From contig JALGUR010000059.1 in assembly GCA_029820565.1 (NCBI GenBank), forward strand, positions 1 through 36,694: DNA of 36,694 bases, written 5' to 3'. Made by a program: the position numbers and the translations under genes. Origin of the DNA: Candidatus Zipacnadia bacterium. GTDB lineage: Bacteria > Armatimonadota > Zipacnadia > Zipacnadales > Zipacnadaceae. How positions within the stretch are numbered: position 1 is the first letter of the stretch; each line of letters begins with the position of its first letter. This document shows, piece by piece, positions 17,477-25,086 of this stretch. The notes beneath the pieces were generated by a model, which was not told the origin of the DNA, ran no database searches, and saw only the letters and a list, made by a program, of their open reading frames with translations.

Positions 17477-17835
17477 CTATCCGCCCTCGGCCCCCCGTTT
17501 GAATTGAGGCTCCCGAATAGCGAACGCCCGCACCGGGTTGCGCACCAAGAGCTGGTCAACCTCCTTCTGGCTCACACCGGCTGCCCGAAGCATAGGTACG
17601 AATTCTCGTGCAAGCCAGTCAAAGGGCACAATCTCCCCGCCATCGGGCTCACCGACGTGGTACCAGCCCGCATCCTGGCTAATGAGCAATTGATCCGCCC
17701 ACTTGCCCAGGGCCCCCACAACCAGCCTCCCCTTCTGCTCGGCGCTGCTCTCACGGATGCCGTCATATGAAAGCCAGGCACGGTCTGAATGGTCATCTCG
17801 TAGCTCTCCAACGTCTGGCTGACTCCCAGGGTCTC
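17477..17835 (-). pseudogene. Phosphotriesterase-family remnant, frameshifted
   Basis: The last 100 residues of a minus-strand frame read AWLSYDGIRESSAEQKG, then ADQLLISQDAGWYHVGEP and REFVPMLRAAGVSQKEVDQLLVRNPVRAFAI. This matches the C-terminal third of phosphotriesterase-like TIM-barrel hydrolases (LLISQDAGWY, with the Asp as metal ligand, and the LRxxGVSxxxIDQLLxxNP helix). Upstream, ETLGVSQTLESYEMTIQT continues the protein in a different frame (about 17780-17835), so at least one frameshift is present. The N-terminal two thirds, with the HxH motif, are missing or unrecognisable up to about 18052. It is non-functional as read. The family is also metal-dependent amidohydrolase-like, echoing region 1. 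Confidence 0.6.
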
Positions 17836-18052
17836 GGCCGGGGGCTCGGCTTGACGCCGGCTTTCCCGCTTGGTACCGCGGCCTGCGCAGCGCGCCTGAC
17901 GGACCGTGAGCATCTACGGCAAGAAGTCTCGGGGCTCTACAATGACCGTTGGGAATCCCACCCGCTGAAGAAAACGAGCGAACCAGGATTTCCAGCGCGG
18001 ACGTGAATATCGTAAGAAAACGAGGGGCTATCACTTGCTGCAAAGGGGGCAA

Positions 18053-18292
18053 CCCGATGGCGGAAGGTCGTCATGATCAGCTTGCTCGTGTCTGACAGGG
18101 GACGACGCCAATGACAGTGCGGCTAAACGCACACGTACCGGTGGAAGGTGGCGCAAGCCGTCTTACAGTGGCCGATACAAATCAACAAAGTCGGTCGAGG
18201 TCCGGATTCGGAGATGAGATAGGCTCCGATGAAGCAGAAACCGGAAGTAATCGCTGACCCTAAAGGAACGGCGATGAATTTGTCAGTAGTAC
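18053..18292. other. Gap without a supported gene
   Basis: Between the phosphotriesterase remnant and the promoter of the nuclease fragment I see no open frame with recognisable content, no tRNA-like cloverleaf and no clear repeat. It is probably degraded accessory DNA. Confidence 0.4.
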
Positions 18293-18349
18293 TTGACGAC
18301 AAAAGTAACCGGATGGTATAGTGGGGGTACGCCAAGGAAAGCTACCCCC
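18293..18349 (+). promoter_or_regulatory. Candidate promoter with an overlapping GGGGGTA/TACCCCC inverted repeat
   Basis: TTGACG at 18293-18298, an 18-bp spacer and TATAGT at 18317-18322. Immediately downstream, GGGGGTA (18323-18329) and TACCCCC (18343-18349) form a perfect 7-bp inverted repeat around the expected start site. It could be an operator for an autoregulated defence operon, or a leader hairpin. About 150 bases separate it from the ATG at 18497. Confidence 0.5.
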
Positions 18350-18496
18350 CTCAAATTGGCACCTGAACAGCGGACAGAACTGGAACGGCGCAGGCAACCG
18401 GGGCGATGAGCTGCCCGAAGAGTTGCGTTTGCGCCAGCGACAAACCTCTCAGCATACGCCTGGAGATGGTTCCCCACGAGGAGGTCGGGGCAGAAG

Positions 18497-18979
18497 ATGA
18501 ATAATATAGAGCAACTAATCGCAGAACATGCCCAGACTATGGCTGAGCAGATGCACGAGATCACCGGCTTTGCAAAATCAGAAGAAGATGTCCGCCATGC
18601 GGTCAACAACCTCATTGACGAGTTCATAAGCAAAGCTAAACTCGAAATTCGGGGGCGCCACGAATACGACTTGGTGGGCGGGCGAGTTGACTCCAAATAT
18701 GGCGGCGTCATCCACGAATACGACTTGGTGGGCGGGCGAGTTGACTCCAAATATGGCGGCGTCATAATCGAGTACAAGCCAGCCCACGGGCCAGCCAAGA
18801 TAACCGAAGATGCAGAGTCGCCCGGCACCCGCAAGGTCGTCGAGCAGATTCAGAAGCGCTTTCGTGATTTCCAGAAGCAGGAGAACATTGACCCCAGCCG
18901 CATCTTCGGGGTCGGCTGCGATGGCGACACATTCGTTTTCGTCCGACATGGGGGGGCCGCCGAGCAGGAGGCCAGCTAA
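18497..18979 (+). CDS. PD-(D/E)XK-type restriction nuclease fragment (N-terminal domain of a type IIG-like R-M protein)
   Basis: This 160-residue protein resembles the N-terminal nuclease domain of large restriction-modification enzymes. A helical start is followed by the beta-hairpin GRVDSKYGGVIIEYK, where D...ExK fits the PD-(D/E)XK active site. Then come IQKRFRDFQKQENIDPSRIFGVGCDGDTFVFVRHGG. Full-length relatives carry an N6-adenine methyltransferase domain afterwards; none follows here. Unusually, an 18-residue block containing GRVD is present twice in tandem, so the first copy reads VIHEYD and only the second gives VIIEYK. That insertion would probably distort the active-site hairpin. 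ATG 18497 follows AGGAGG at a rather long spacing. The stop (TAA) directly abuts the ATG of the TIR gene. It may be an inactive relic or a stand-alone small nuclease. Confidence 0.6.
   Translation: MNNIEQLIAEHAQTMAEQMHEITGFAKSEEDVRHAVNNLIDEFISKAKLEIRGRHEYDLVGGRVDSKYGGVIHEYDLVGGRVDSKYGGVIIEYKPAHGPAKITEDAESPGTRKVVEQIQKRFRDFQKQENIDPSRIFGVGCDGDTFVFVRHGGAAEQEAS
18658..18765 (+). repeat. Perfect 54-bp tandem duplication inside the nuclease gene
   Basis: Two identical 54-base units (18658-18711 and 18712-18765) lie head to tail, in frame, each encoding HEYDLVGGRVDSKYGGVI apart from the border codon. No differences between units are visible, so the event is very recent or an assembly artefact. Confidence 0.95.
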
Positions 18980-19984
18980 ATGCCTGACGAACTTGGACGC
19001 TCCTTCCCGAAGTTGGTCGGGGTACTGATCGCGGACTTCGAGCGCAAGGGACAAGTGCTTCTGCGTGATCTGCTGCAAACATCCACGCATACTTTGGAAG
19101 AGCAGCGCGAGTACGATAACTGGGACGGCGGCACGTCTGGCCATGCGATCCACTTCATTGTGCCACCGGAAGTGTTCATGCGCATTGATTTCGATAGACT
19201 CCCTGACCTGTAGGCGACGCTCCGAGAGGGACTCAATAAGCTGAACCGTGTACGAGACGAATACGTCTGCGAAGTCGCTATCGAGGTAAGCGAAGCGCCC
19301 GTCATCGGTCAGCCGATGCCTCCGCCTTCACGTGACCGCGACGTTGATCTATGGGGTGACGCCGAGTTCCTGCGGTTGTTCATCACCCACAAGGCAGATG
19401 ACAAAGCACTGGCATCAGAGATCAAGACCGCCTGCCTGGCCCTCGGCATTTCATGCTTCGTTGCCCACGAGGACATAGAACCCACGGCTGAATGGGTGTC
19501 GGAGATTGAGCGCGCGCTTCGCAGCATGGATGCTCTGCTGGCGCTGCTCACCCCCGTTTTCCACGACAGCGACTGGACCGACCAAGAGCTGGGCGTGGCC
19601 ATGGGGCGAGCTGTCCCGGTGATCACGGTAAGACTCGGTCGGGACCCGTACGGTTTTATCGGCAGGTACCAGGCCATCGCCGGGTCAGGCTACCCCGGCG
19701 CTTATCTGGGGCAGGAGATATTCGACACACTGCTCGACCACGTATCCGCCACTCAGCAACGAATCCAGACGGCCTTGGTCGCGCGATTCGAGCAGGCTGT
19801 TGACTTCGAACATGCGAAAACGCTGATGAAGCTCTTGCTCAAGCTCGACACACTGCCAGACAGCCTGATCGACAGGCTTGAGGCAGCGCCCGAGGGCAAC
19901 TACCAAGTCAGCCATTGTTTTGCCGTCGAGGGACAGCTGCCCGGACTTCTGCAGCGGCTTCGCCAGGCACCAGGCACCCAGTGA
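18980..19984 (+). pseudogene. TIR-domain defence-type protein interrupted by one in-frame TAG
   Basis: One frame runs from ATG 18980 to the stop at 19984, broken only by TAG at 19211-19213. The part before it (77 residues, with EYDNWDGGTSGHAIHF) and about 30 residues after it match the N-terminal domain I recall in many bacterial TIR proteins (YDNWNGGT motif). The TIR domain follows: LFITHKADDKALASEI, CFVAHEDIEPTAEW, LLALLTPVFHDSDW, then TDQELG. The Glu of DWTDQE (codon 203) corresponds to the catalytic Glu of NAD-cleaving TIRs such as SARM1. A C-terminal helical region of about 100 residues ends at 19984. Reverting TAG to CAG (Gln) restores a 334-residue protein. As written, translation could restart at ATG 19316 and give a 222-residue protein containing the whole TIR domain. 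TAG is an ordinary stop elsewhere in the window. Confidence 0.75.
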
Positions 19985-20234
19985 ATGGCGTCCCGGGGAA
20001 AAGCCTTCGGCAGCTTCGGCAACGACTCTACCCGGAATCACCAAGGGGCGGACCCGGGAGCGATGCAGCGCAAGGGGATACCTTCTCTCAGCCGGTTACC
20101 AGCGCCGAGGAGATGGCCGCGTGGCTCAGCGAATTACAAGGTCACCTGCCGGTATTGCTGCCGGCGAGGCGCTCAGCAGTAGTTCGCCCCTTCTCTAACA
20201 GGTTGGCCGCAGGACCTATGACGGCAAGGGCCTC
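19985..20234. other. Gap without a supported gene
   Basis: Short overlapping frames exist in the 250 bases after the TIR gene, but none has a ribosome-binding site or recognisable domain. One frame contains QPVTSAEEM (about 20095-20121), vaguely like the N-terminus of HydB. The likeness is too weak to call. Confidence 0.4.
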
Positions 20235-20263
20235 TTGCAATTTTTCGGCGAATGTGTTATACT
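20235..20263 (+). promoter_or_regulatory. Candidate sigma70 promoter of the hydrogenase operon
   Basis: TTGCAA at 20235-20240, a 17-bp spacer and TATACT at 20258-20263. Spacing is ideal. It would produce a transcript with a leader of roughly 245 bases before ATG 20516. It is the only strong promoter I find ahead of the + strand genes from 20516 to 35615. Confidence 0.65.
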
Positions 20264-20271
20264 ACACTTAG

Positions 20272-20301
20272 TGAGCAAGGGCGAATTATGTTCCTTGCTC
20301 A
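20272..20301 (+). promoter_or_regulatory. Leader hairpin or operator: perfect 9-bp inverted repeat
   Basis: TGAGCAAGG (20272-20280) and CCTTGCTCA (20293-20301) flank a 12-base loop just at the expected transcription start. No U-run follows, so it is not a simple terminator. It may bind a regulator or stabilise the mRNA 5' end. The rest of the leader (20302-20515) is A/T-rich around 20385-20412 and shows no riboswitch class that I recognise. Confidence 0.6.
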
Positions 20302-20515
20302 ATTATTGTGTGTTAGGCGGCGAATTGGCAGCGAAGCGTAACTGTATCTCACCATCTATCAGAGACTGTTCCCCCTGGTGAGTCCACAAAGTTTTTGAAA
20401 AAATTTTGTCTGCGCAAAGAATTTCGTCTGAAGGAAGGAATCTACAAAGCGGCAAGGAATATGGGCTTCGGTTTGTCTACAAACTTGGTGTTATGCGCCT
20501 TGAGGATAGATAGTG

Positions 20516-22345
20516 ATGAATGAACTAATTCCAGTAGTGTGCCCCTTTTGCGGGGTTGGCTGCGGGATGTACTTGCAGCGGCTCAGTGGCGGCGTCATAG
20601 CAACAGTCCCCAGCCGCAGTGATGTGGTATCCGAAGGCCGGCTGTGCGTGCGCGGTTGGCAGACGGGCGATTTGCTACGCAACTCGCAGCGACTGACCTC
20701 ACCGCTGGTAGATGGTCGCCCCGTATCCTGGCCCGAGGCCCTGGAGGAAGTGACCCGGCTCCTCAGGCAGATACTCGGGAGTCGAGTAGGGATATTGACG
20801 GCCGGCCATTTGACAAATGAAGAAGGCGCTGCCGTCAGTTATTTCGGGCGGGAAGTCCTGGGCACTGCTCATCTGGACAACTTTGGTAGAATGGTGGACG
20901 GTCCTGCCATTTGGGGACTACAATACAGCCTTGGCCAGCCCTACCAGCGGCCTTCAGTGGATACCTTACCCGATTATGATCTGGTCGTGTGCCTAAACTC
21001 CAATCTTGGTGACTTGAATGCGCAAGCCGGCACCTGGGTACATAAAGCCCAGCAAGCCGGAACCAAACTAATAGTCATTGATGCAGCAGACGACGGATTG
21101 GGCCAGGATGCACAGGTCTATGTCCAACACATTCCGGGAGCCACGGCCGCGCTGCTGCGGGAACTCTTAAGTCAACTAAACAGCCAAGATGTGCCTCTTC
21201 CCTCCCCCGATCTTGCTAAGTTAGGCCCGGCGAGCCTTAGTGAAGCATTGCTGCAAACCACGGAGATGATGCAAGCGGCCACGCGAGTAGCCATTGTATT
21301 GTCAACCCGCGCCATTGCCACTCCTGAGCCGGCCATAATGGCCGCCGAAGTAGCCAAATACATTAACGGTACTGACGGCCACCATGCCGAAGTGTTTGCG
21401 GTAGGCGGAACTCCTAACGCCGTTGGATTGATTCACATGGGAGTTGCCCCTCGGGGGCCAGATAGCGAGGGGCTGAGCGTAGGTGAGATGCTGGCCCGAG
21501 AGCAACAGGGTCTGGACGGACTAATAGTCATCGGAGAAGAATTGGGAGCGTGGCTGGGCGAAGGAGGATTGCGGTCACTGCAGCAAAGGCTACAGGCCCT
21601 CATAGTAATAGATAGCTTTCTCACCCCTACCACCAAGATCGCTCATATAGCCTTACCGATGGCGGGCTTTGGGGAGAAAGAGGGCAGCTTTACCGGGCTG
21701 TATGGACAGGTTCGCTGGAGTGGCGCAGTGGCCCCTCCTTCTGAGGGGTGCCGCTACCTGCCCGAGATATTATCCGAACTGGCCACCGGGTTAGATAGGC
21801 CAGCCGGCGCTGTAGATGTTGAGTCTATCTGGCAACAAATCAACCAACTTATATCCGGTTATGAAAATATTCAACTCGCTGAGCTACGCCAGGAGGGCCA
21901 GGCACCGTTGGGGCAGACTGTGCTGGTGCCTCAAGCCGGCTCAGTTGAGTTGGATTATGAGCCCCTGGCCCGAGAAGAGTCCACGGACAGGCCATACACG
22001 CTAATTAGCCGCTATGACGAGAATTGGTGGACTTTGGACGGGCGAGTGCCCGCGGTGCCGGCGCTATATCGCGAGGCCCGTGACCTGCAAGCCGGCTATG
22101 CCCTGATGAACCCGGCGGATATGGAAAAGGAACAGGTCCGCCCGGGCCGCTCGGCGATTATCCAGACCGTGGAGGGCGGCGGGCGATTGGCACTTCATCC
22201 CCACGTCGGTATACCCGAGGGGTACATAGTCCTGCCCGCGCACCAGCTAAAATTCCTCCAGCGGCTTATGGGATTTGGCCGGTACGACGGGGCGAGCAGT
22301 GCTATATATCGCCGCTCCGTTGCGGCAGAGCTGAAGAAAGGCTAA
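20516..22345 (+). CDS. Molybdopterin-oxidoreductase-like (FdhF/NuoG-like) subunit lacking the Cys/Sec metal ligand
   Basis: The 609-residue protein begins with a [4Fe-4S] site, C9-x2-C12-x3-C16-x27-C44, as in formate dehydrogenases, NuoG and Nap/Nas. It continues with molybdopterin-type domains (WPEALEEV, GSRVGILTAGHLTNEE, GEKEGSFTGLYGQVRWSG) and a C-terminal molydopterin-dinucleotide-binding-like barrel (MNPADMEKEQVRPGRSAII). In FdhF the Mo ligand lies in ARVUHGP; here the aligned stretch is GRMVDGP, with Val127 and Asp128 replacing Sec/Cys and His. The conserved Lys after the last cluster Cys (LCLKG in FdhF) is Arg46 (LCVRG). Formate oxidation at a Mo site is therefore unlikely, and the protein is probably an electron-wiring or structural subunit like NuoG. 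ATG 20516 follows GAGGA. HydB-like starts 3 bases after the stop. Confidence 0.85.
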   Translation: MNELIPVVCPFCGVGCGMYLQRLSGGVIATVPSRSDVVSEGRLCVRGWQTGDLLRNSQRLTSPLVDGRPVSWPEALEEVTRLLRQILGSRVGILTAGHLTNEEGAAVSYFGREVLGTAHLDNFGRMVDGPAIWGLQYSLGQPYQRPSVDTLPDYDLVVCLNSNLGDLNAQAGTWVHKAQQAGTKLIVIDAADDGLGQDAQVYVQHIPGATAALLRELLSQLNSQDVPLPSPDLAKLGPASLSEALLQTTEMMQAATRVAIVLSTRAIATPEPAIMAAEVAKYINGTDGHHAEVFAVGGTPNAVGLIHMGVAPRGPDSEGLSVGEMLAREQQGLDGLIVIGEELGAWLGEGGLRSLQQRLQALIVIDSFLTPTTKIAHIALPMAGFGEKEGSFTGLYGQVRWSGAVAPPSEGCRYLPEILSELATGLDRPAGAVDVESIWQQINQLISGYENIQLAELRQEGQAPLGQTVLVPQAGSVELDYEPLAREESTDRPYTLISRYDENWWTLDGRVPAVPALYREARDLQAGYALMNPADMEKEQVRPGRSAIIQTVEGGGRLALHPHVGIPEGYIVLPAHQLKFLQRLMGFGRYDGASSAIYRRSVAAELKKG

Positions 22346-22348
22346 TCT

Positions 22349-23425
22349 ATGAACAATACTCAGAGATATGCCTTGCCCGATGAGAGGCTACCGGAGGCAG
22401 TTCGCCGGCTCTTTGACCTTCCTGAGCAGATCATCGCTCCCGCTGGAGCGCCGCGGGGAGATATTTTCTATCAGCCGGTAGATAGCGCCGATGAGATACA
22501 GTTGGATTTCGGTATCGCTCTGGTCTCGCCGGTACAGTATCTATTGCCCGCTGCGGAAGTGCTGTTTGAGTACCGACAAAATGGCGACGGTTCACCTCAG
22601 TTCAGCGCACCAGCAACTCCTCCGGAGCGCATCATTTTCGGCATTCGCCCGTGTGACATCGCCGCTATTCAATACCTTGACCAATTCTATATGGAGCGTG
22701 AGCCAGTAGACACCCTGTACGCGGCGCGACGCGAGGCAACTACGCTGATCGCCCTGGCCTGCGCCGAGCCAGCCGCTGACACCTGCTTCTGTTCCTGCTG
22801 CGAAGGAGGCGGACCGGTCGCTGAAGGGGGCTTTGATGTCCAGTTAAGCCCGGTAGGAGACCGGTATCTGGTCGAAGTCGCCACGGAGAAAGGTCAACAG
22901 ATCCTCCAGCAGTGGCAGGATTTGCTCGAGCCGGCTTCTGAGGAACTGGTCGCGGCGCGGGATGCGCAGATGCGTCGCGCAATAGAAGAGCAGCTCCAGA
23001 CCGTATCCAACCTGGCGGCAGCAATTCGGCGCATTAGCGCCGATCGCGTCAATCCTGAGACTTGGGAGACTATTGGCCACGATTGCTACAGTTGCGGGGG
23101 CTGCTCGTATCTGTGTCCGGTTTGCACTTGCTACGACGTGGTAGATATCAAGTACGATGATAATAGCGGCACCCGGATAAGGCGAGTAGACTCGTGCCGT
23201 CTGGCCGGATTTACCCGAGAGGCTACCGGTCATATTCCCCGGCCTACTCCTGCGTCCCGCGCTCGCTGGTATGCCTATCATAAACTTAGCTACGACTATC
23301 ACCAGGAGCGCGACCGTTATGGATGTGTAGGCTGCGGGCGGTGCATTATTACCTGCCTCGGGGAAATAGGTATGCCCAGGGTCTGCGAGTTGGTGCGCCA
23401 GCCCGAAGCAGAAAAGATAGGTTAA
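22349..23425 (+). CDS. hydB: Sulfhydrogenase beta-subunit-like iron-sulfur protein (HydB/AsrA-like)
   Basis: This 358-residue protein matches the beta subunit of sulfhydrogenase and the A subunit of anaerobic sulfite reductase. It has an N-terminal domain (FYQPVDSADEI, LLPAAEVLF, FGIRPCDIAAI) and two ferredoxin-type [4Fe-4S] motifs: C246-x2-C249-x2-C252-x3-C256 and C327-x2-C330-x2-C333-x3-C337. Further Cys pairs occur at CFCSCC near 146-151 and CTC at 259-261. It passes electrons between the flavoprotein gamma subunit and the catalytic module. ATG 22349 follows AAAGG, with only three bases after the upstream stop, implying tight coupling. No group-3b alpha/delta hydrogenase subunits are present here, so its partner is more likely the Hyf complex below. 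Confidence 0.9.
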   Translation: MNNTQRYALPDERLPEAVRRLFDLPEQIIAPAGAPRGDIFYQPVDSADEIQLDFGIALVSPVQYLLPAAEVLFEYRQNGDGSPQFSAPATPPERIIFGIRPCDIAAIQYLDQFYMEREPVDTLYAARREATTLIALACAEPAADTCFCSCCEGGGPVAEGGFDVQLSPVGDRYLVEVATEKGQQILQQWQDLLEPASEELVAARDAQMRRAIEEQLQTVSNLAAAIRRISADRVNPETWETIGHDCYSCGGCSYLCPVCTCYDVVDIKYDDNSGTRIRRVDSCRLAGFTREATGHIPRPTPASRARWYAYHKLSYDYHQERDRYGCVGCGRCIITCLGEIGMPRVCELVRQPEAEKIG

Positions 23426-23553
23426 TCATCGCCTCACAACTGTGGCATTCGGTGGCGCAGCCTTCCAGCCTGTGGACAAGAACAGTAAGTCTCACGGAGG
23501 CGGGAAGCCCGAACCACTAAGAATGGTATAAGGTGAGGTGCGAAGGAGACAAA

Positions 23554-24384
23554 ATGGAGCAAGTTGATTACATTCCTCAACCGGCCATTATCGACGAGAT
23601 TCGGGCCGAGACACCGACGGAGAAGAGTTTCACCCTTAGGTTCACTGACGGCAAAGAATTCAACTTCCGCCCCGGCCAGTTTGTCGAGGTGTCAGTACTG
23701 GGCGCCGGGGAGGCTCCTTTCTGTATCGCCTCTTCACCGGCTCAGACCGACGCGATTCAAATAACGGTCCGGCGCTACCCCCAGGGAACGGTTAGTGCCG
23801 CTCTGCACGAACTGGAGGAGGGCGATTATGCCGGGGTGCGTGGGCCGCTGGGCAACGGCTTCCCGTTAGAGGAATTTAAGGGGAGAGACATACTCGTTGT
23901 CGCTGGTGGCATTGGCCTGCCCGCTGTCCGCGCCACTATTCTGTATATCCTGGACCATCGCAGTGAATATGGAAACTTCATCTTCCTGTACGGGGCGCGT
24001 ACGCCAGCCGATCGGGTCTACACCGACGAGTTAGAAATATGGGAGGGCTCGCCGCAGATTGAATGCATGCAAACTGTAGATGTCAAAGATGAGGGTAGTT
24101 CATGGGATGGCCATGTCGGCCTTATCACTACCTTATTTGAACCTTTGGAAATTGATGGGCCTCAGACTACGGCTATCATCGTGGGGCCGGCGGTTATGTA
24201 TCCCTTCGTGGTAGCCGAATGTCGGCAAAAGGGTGTTGCCGACGAGAATCTGTACTTTTCACTCGAGCGACATATGAAGTGTGGCGTTGGCAAGTGCGGT
24301 CATTGTACCATTGGGGATAAATATGTATGCCTGGATGGCCCAGTCTTCACTTACGCGCAGATGCAGCAAATGCAGGGAGAGTAG
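23554..24384 (+). CDS. hydG: Sulfhydrogenase gamma-subunit-like FAD/NAD(P)-binding reductase (HydG/AsrB-like)
   Basis: The 276-residue protein has a ferredoxin-reductase FAD domain (RPGQFV at 39-44, FCIASSP), an NAD(P) domain (VVAGGIGLPAVR near 115-126, FLYGAR) and a C-terminal [2Fe-2S] motif C243-x4-C248-x2-C251-x7-C259 (MKCGVGKCGHC...YVC). This is the PyrK/AsrB/HydG architecture, exchanging electrons between NAD(P)H and an Fe-S partner. ATG 23554 has AAGGAG five bases upstream, which decides it over GTG 23533. The symbol here means sulfhydrogenase gamma, not the HydG radical-SAM maturase of [FeFe]-hydrogenases. Together with hydB it forms a ready NAD(P)H module for the hydrogenase. Confidence 0.92.
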   Translation: MEQVDYIPQPAIIDEIRAETPTEKSFTLRFTDGKEFNFRPGQFVEVSVLGAGEAPFCIASSPAQTDAIQITVRRYPQGTVSAALHELEEGDYAGVRGPLGNGFPLEEFKGRDILVVAGGIGLPAVRATILYILDHRSEYGNFIFLYGARTPADRVYTDELEIWEGSPQIECMQTVDVKDEGSSWDGHVGLITTLFEPLEIDGPQTTAIIVGPAVMYPFVVAECRQKGVADENLYFSLERHMKCGVGKCGHCTIGDKYVCLDGPVFTYAQMQQMQGE

Positions 24385-24461
24385 CACTATACACAGCCGG
24401 CATCTGGAGGGAGCGAGGGACAGTCGGCGCCACTTGCTGTCGCAGCAGACTGTCAGAGATA

Positions 24462-24923
24462 ATGAACGAACTGGAACAATATGTAGGCCAGGATTTATTG
24501 GTAGTAGGAGTAGGTAATCCGCTGCGCGGTGATGATGCCGCCGGGCTGGCTCTGGGTGAGCAACTCGCCGAGAAACTGCACTGGCCATATCTGTGCTGTG
24601 AAGAGGTCCCGGAGAACTACCTGACCGAGATGCTTGACAGTCCCGCCGAGACCATTCTGATGGTGGACGCGGTTAGTCTGGGCACCACGCCCGGTGATAT
24701 TAAGGTTCTGTCGCCCGACCAGTTGGCCGGTGACAATATATCCACCCATAACTGTTCAGTGAGTCTGTTAGCCACTGTGCTGGAAAAAGCGGCAAACAAA
24801 CGGGTTTTGGTATTGGGCATCCAGCCTGCCAACATGGGATGGGGTAGTCACTTGAGTCAGCCTGTTACTGAGGCTATTGATAATTTTGTGGCCGGTCTGT
24901 CCGATAAAGGCGGACACGCGTAG
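24462..24923 (+). CDS. hycI: Hydrogenase maturation endopeptidase (HycI-type)
   Basis: The 153-residue protease has VVGVGNPLRGDDAAG at the N-terminus and the expected nickel-sensing residues: D24 or D25 (HycI D16), D69 in MVDAV (D62) and H96 in STHNCS (H90). It removes the C-terminal extension of the [NiFe] large subunit after nickel insertion. The large subunit here (HyfG) does carry such an extension after DPCFSCTER, so substrate and protease match. ATG 24462 is preferred, because the open frame upstream overlaps hydG. The stop codon TAG lies inside a palindromic repeat (24917-24985). Confidence 0.9.
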   Translation: MNELEQYVGQDLLVVGVGNPLRGDDAAGLALGEQLAEKLHWPYLCCEEVPENYLTEMLDSPAETILMVDAVSLGTTPGDIKVLSPDQLAGDNISTHNCSVSLLATVLEKAANKRVLVLGIQPANMGWGSHLSQPVTEAIDNFVAGLSDKGGHA

Positions 24924-24985
24924 CGCAGGTTCTCAACCTGCGTGCGTTGGTGATCACGGCGGGGTTGGAGAACCCCGCCTACGCG
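24917..24985. repeat. Palindromic intergenic repeat, copy 1 (CGCGTAG...CTACGCG)
   Basis: Outer arms CGCGTAG (24917-24923) and CTACGCG (24979-24985). Inside are two perfect hairpins: CGCAGGTT/AACCTGCG around 24924-24942 and GGCGGGGTT/AACCCCGCC around 24958-24979. An A-run follows at 24986-24991. The TAG of the left arm is the stop of hycI. It is related to the copies at 28575-28616 and 35051-35084. It may act as a terminator or RNA processing site. Confidence 0.8.
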
Positions 24986-25086
24986 AAAAAAGGGACATTT
25001 GTACCTGTACCAGACTTCAATGGTGGCCTAATGGTGCCGGCTGGATTAGTGGTCAGTGCCCCAGGCCGAGTGCAGAGTGTAGATAA

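Noticed and set aside
18123-18335. Small membrane protein on the minus strand
   Set aside because: It has a hydrophobic stretch but no ribosome-binding site or homology that I recognise, and it overlaps the promoter of the plus-strand nuclease gene.
18658-18765. CRISPR-like or VNTR array
   Set aside because: There are only two adjacent units without spacers, and they lie in frame inside a coding gene.
19211-19213. TAG in the TIR gene as pyrrolysine or a reassigned codon
   Set aside because: TAG ends many clear genes here (for example at 768, 3535, 5910, 8574, 14275, 24923, 28564 and 30250), and no pyl genes are visible. A nonsense mutation is simpler.
20095-20180. A degraded second copy of hydB before the operon
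   Set aside because: QPVTSAEEM resembles QPVDSADEI of HydB, but the likeness covers only a few residues and is not backed by the following sequence.
20302-20515. Molybdenum-cofactor riboswitch in the leader
   Set aside because: The location is suggestive, but I could not find the conserved Moco motif helices by eye. It needs a covariance-model search.
20516-22345. Selenocysteine formate dehydrogenase
   Set aside because: There is no in-frame TGA, and the ligand position is a Val codon, so the protein cannot be a Sec or Cys FdhF at that site.
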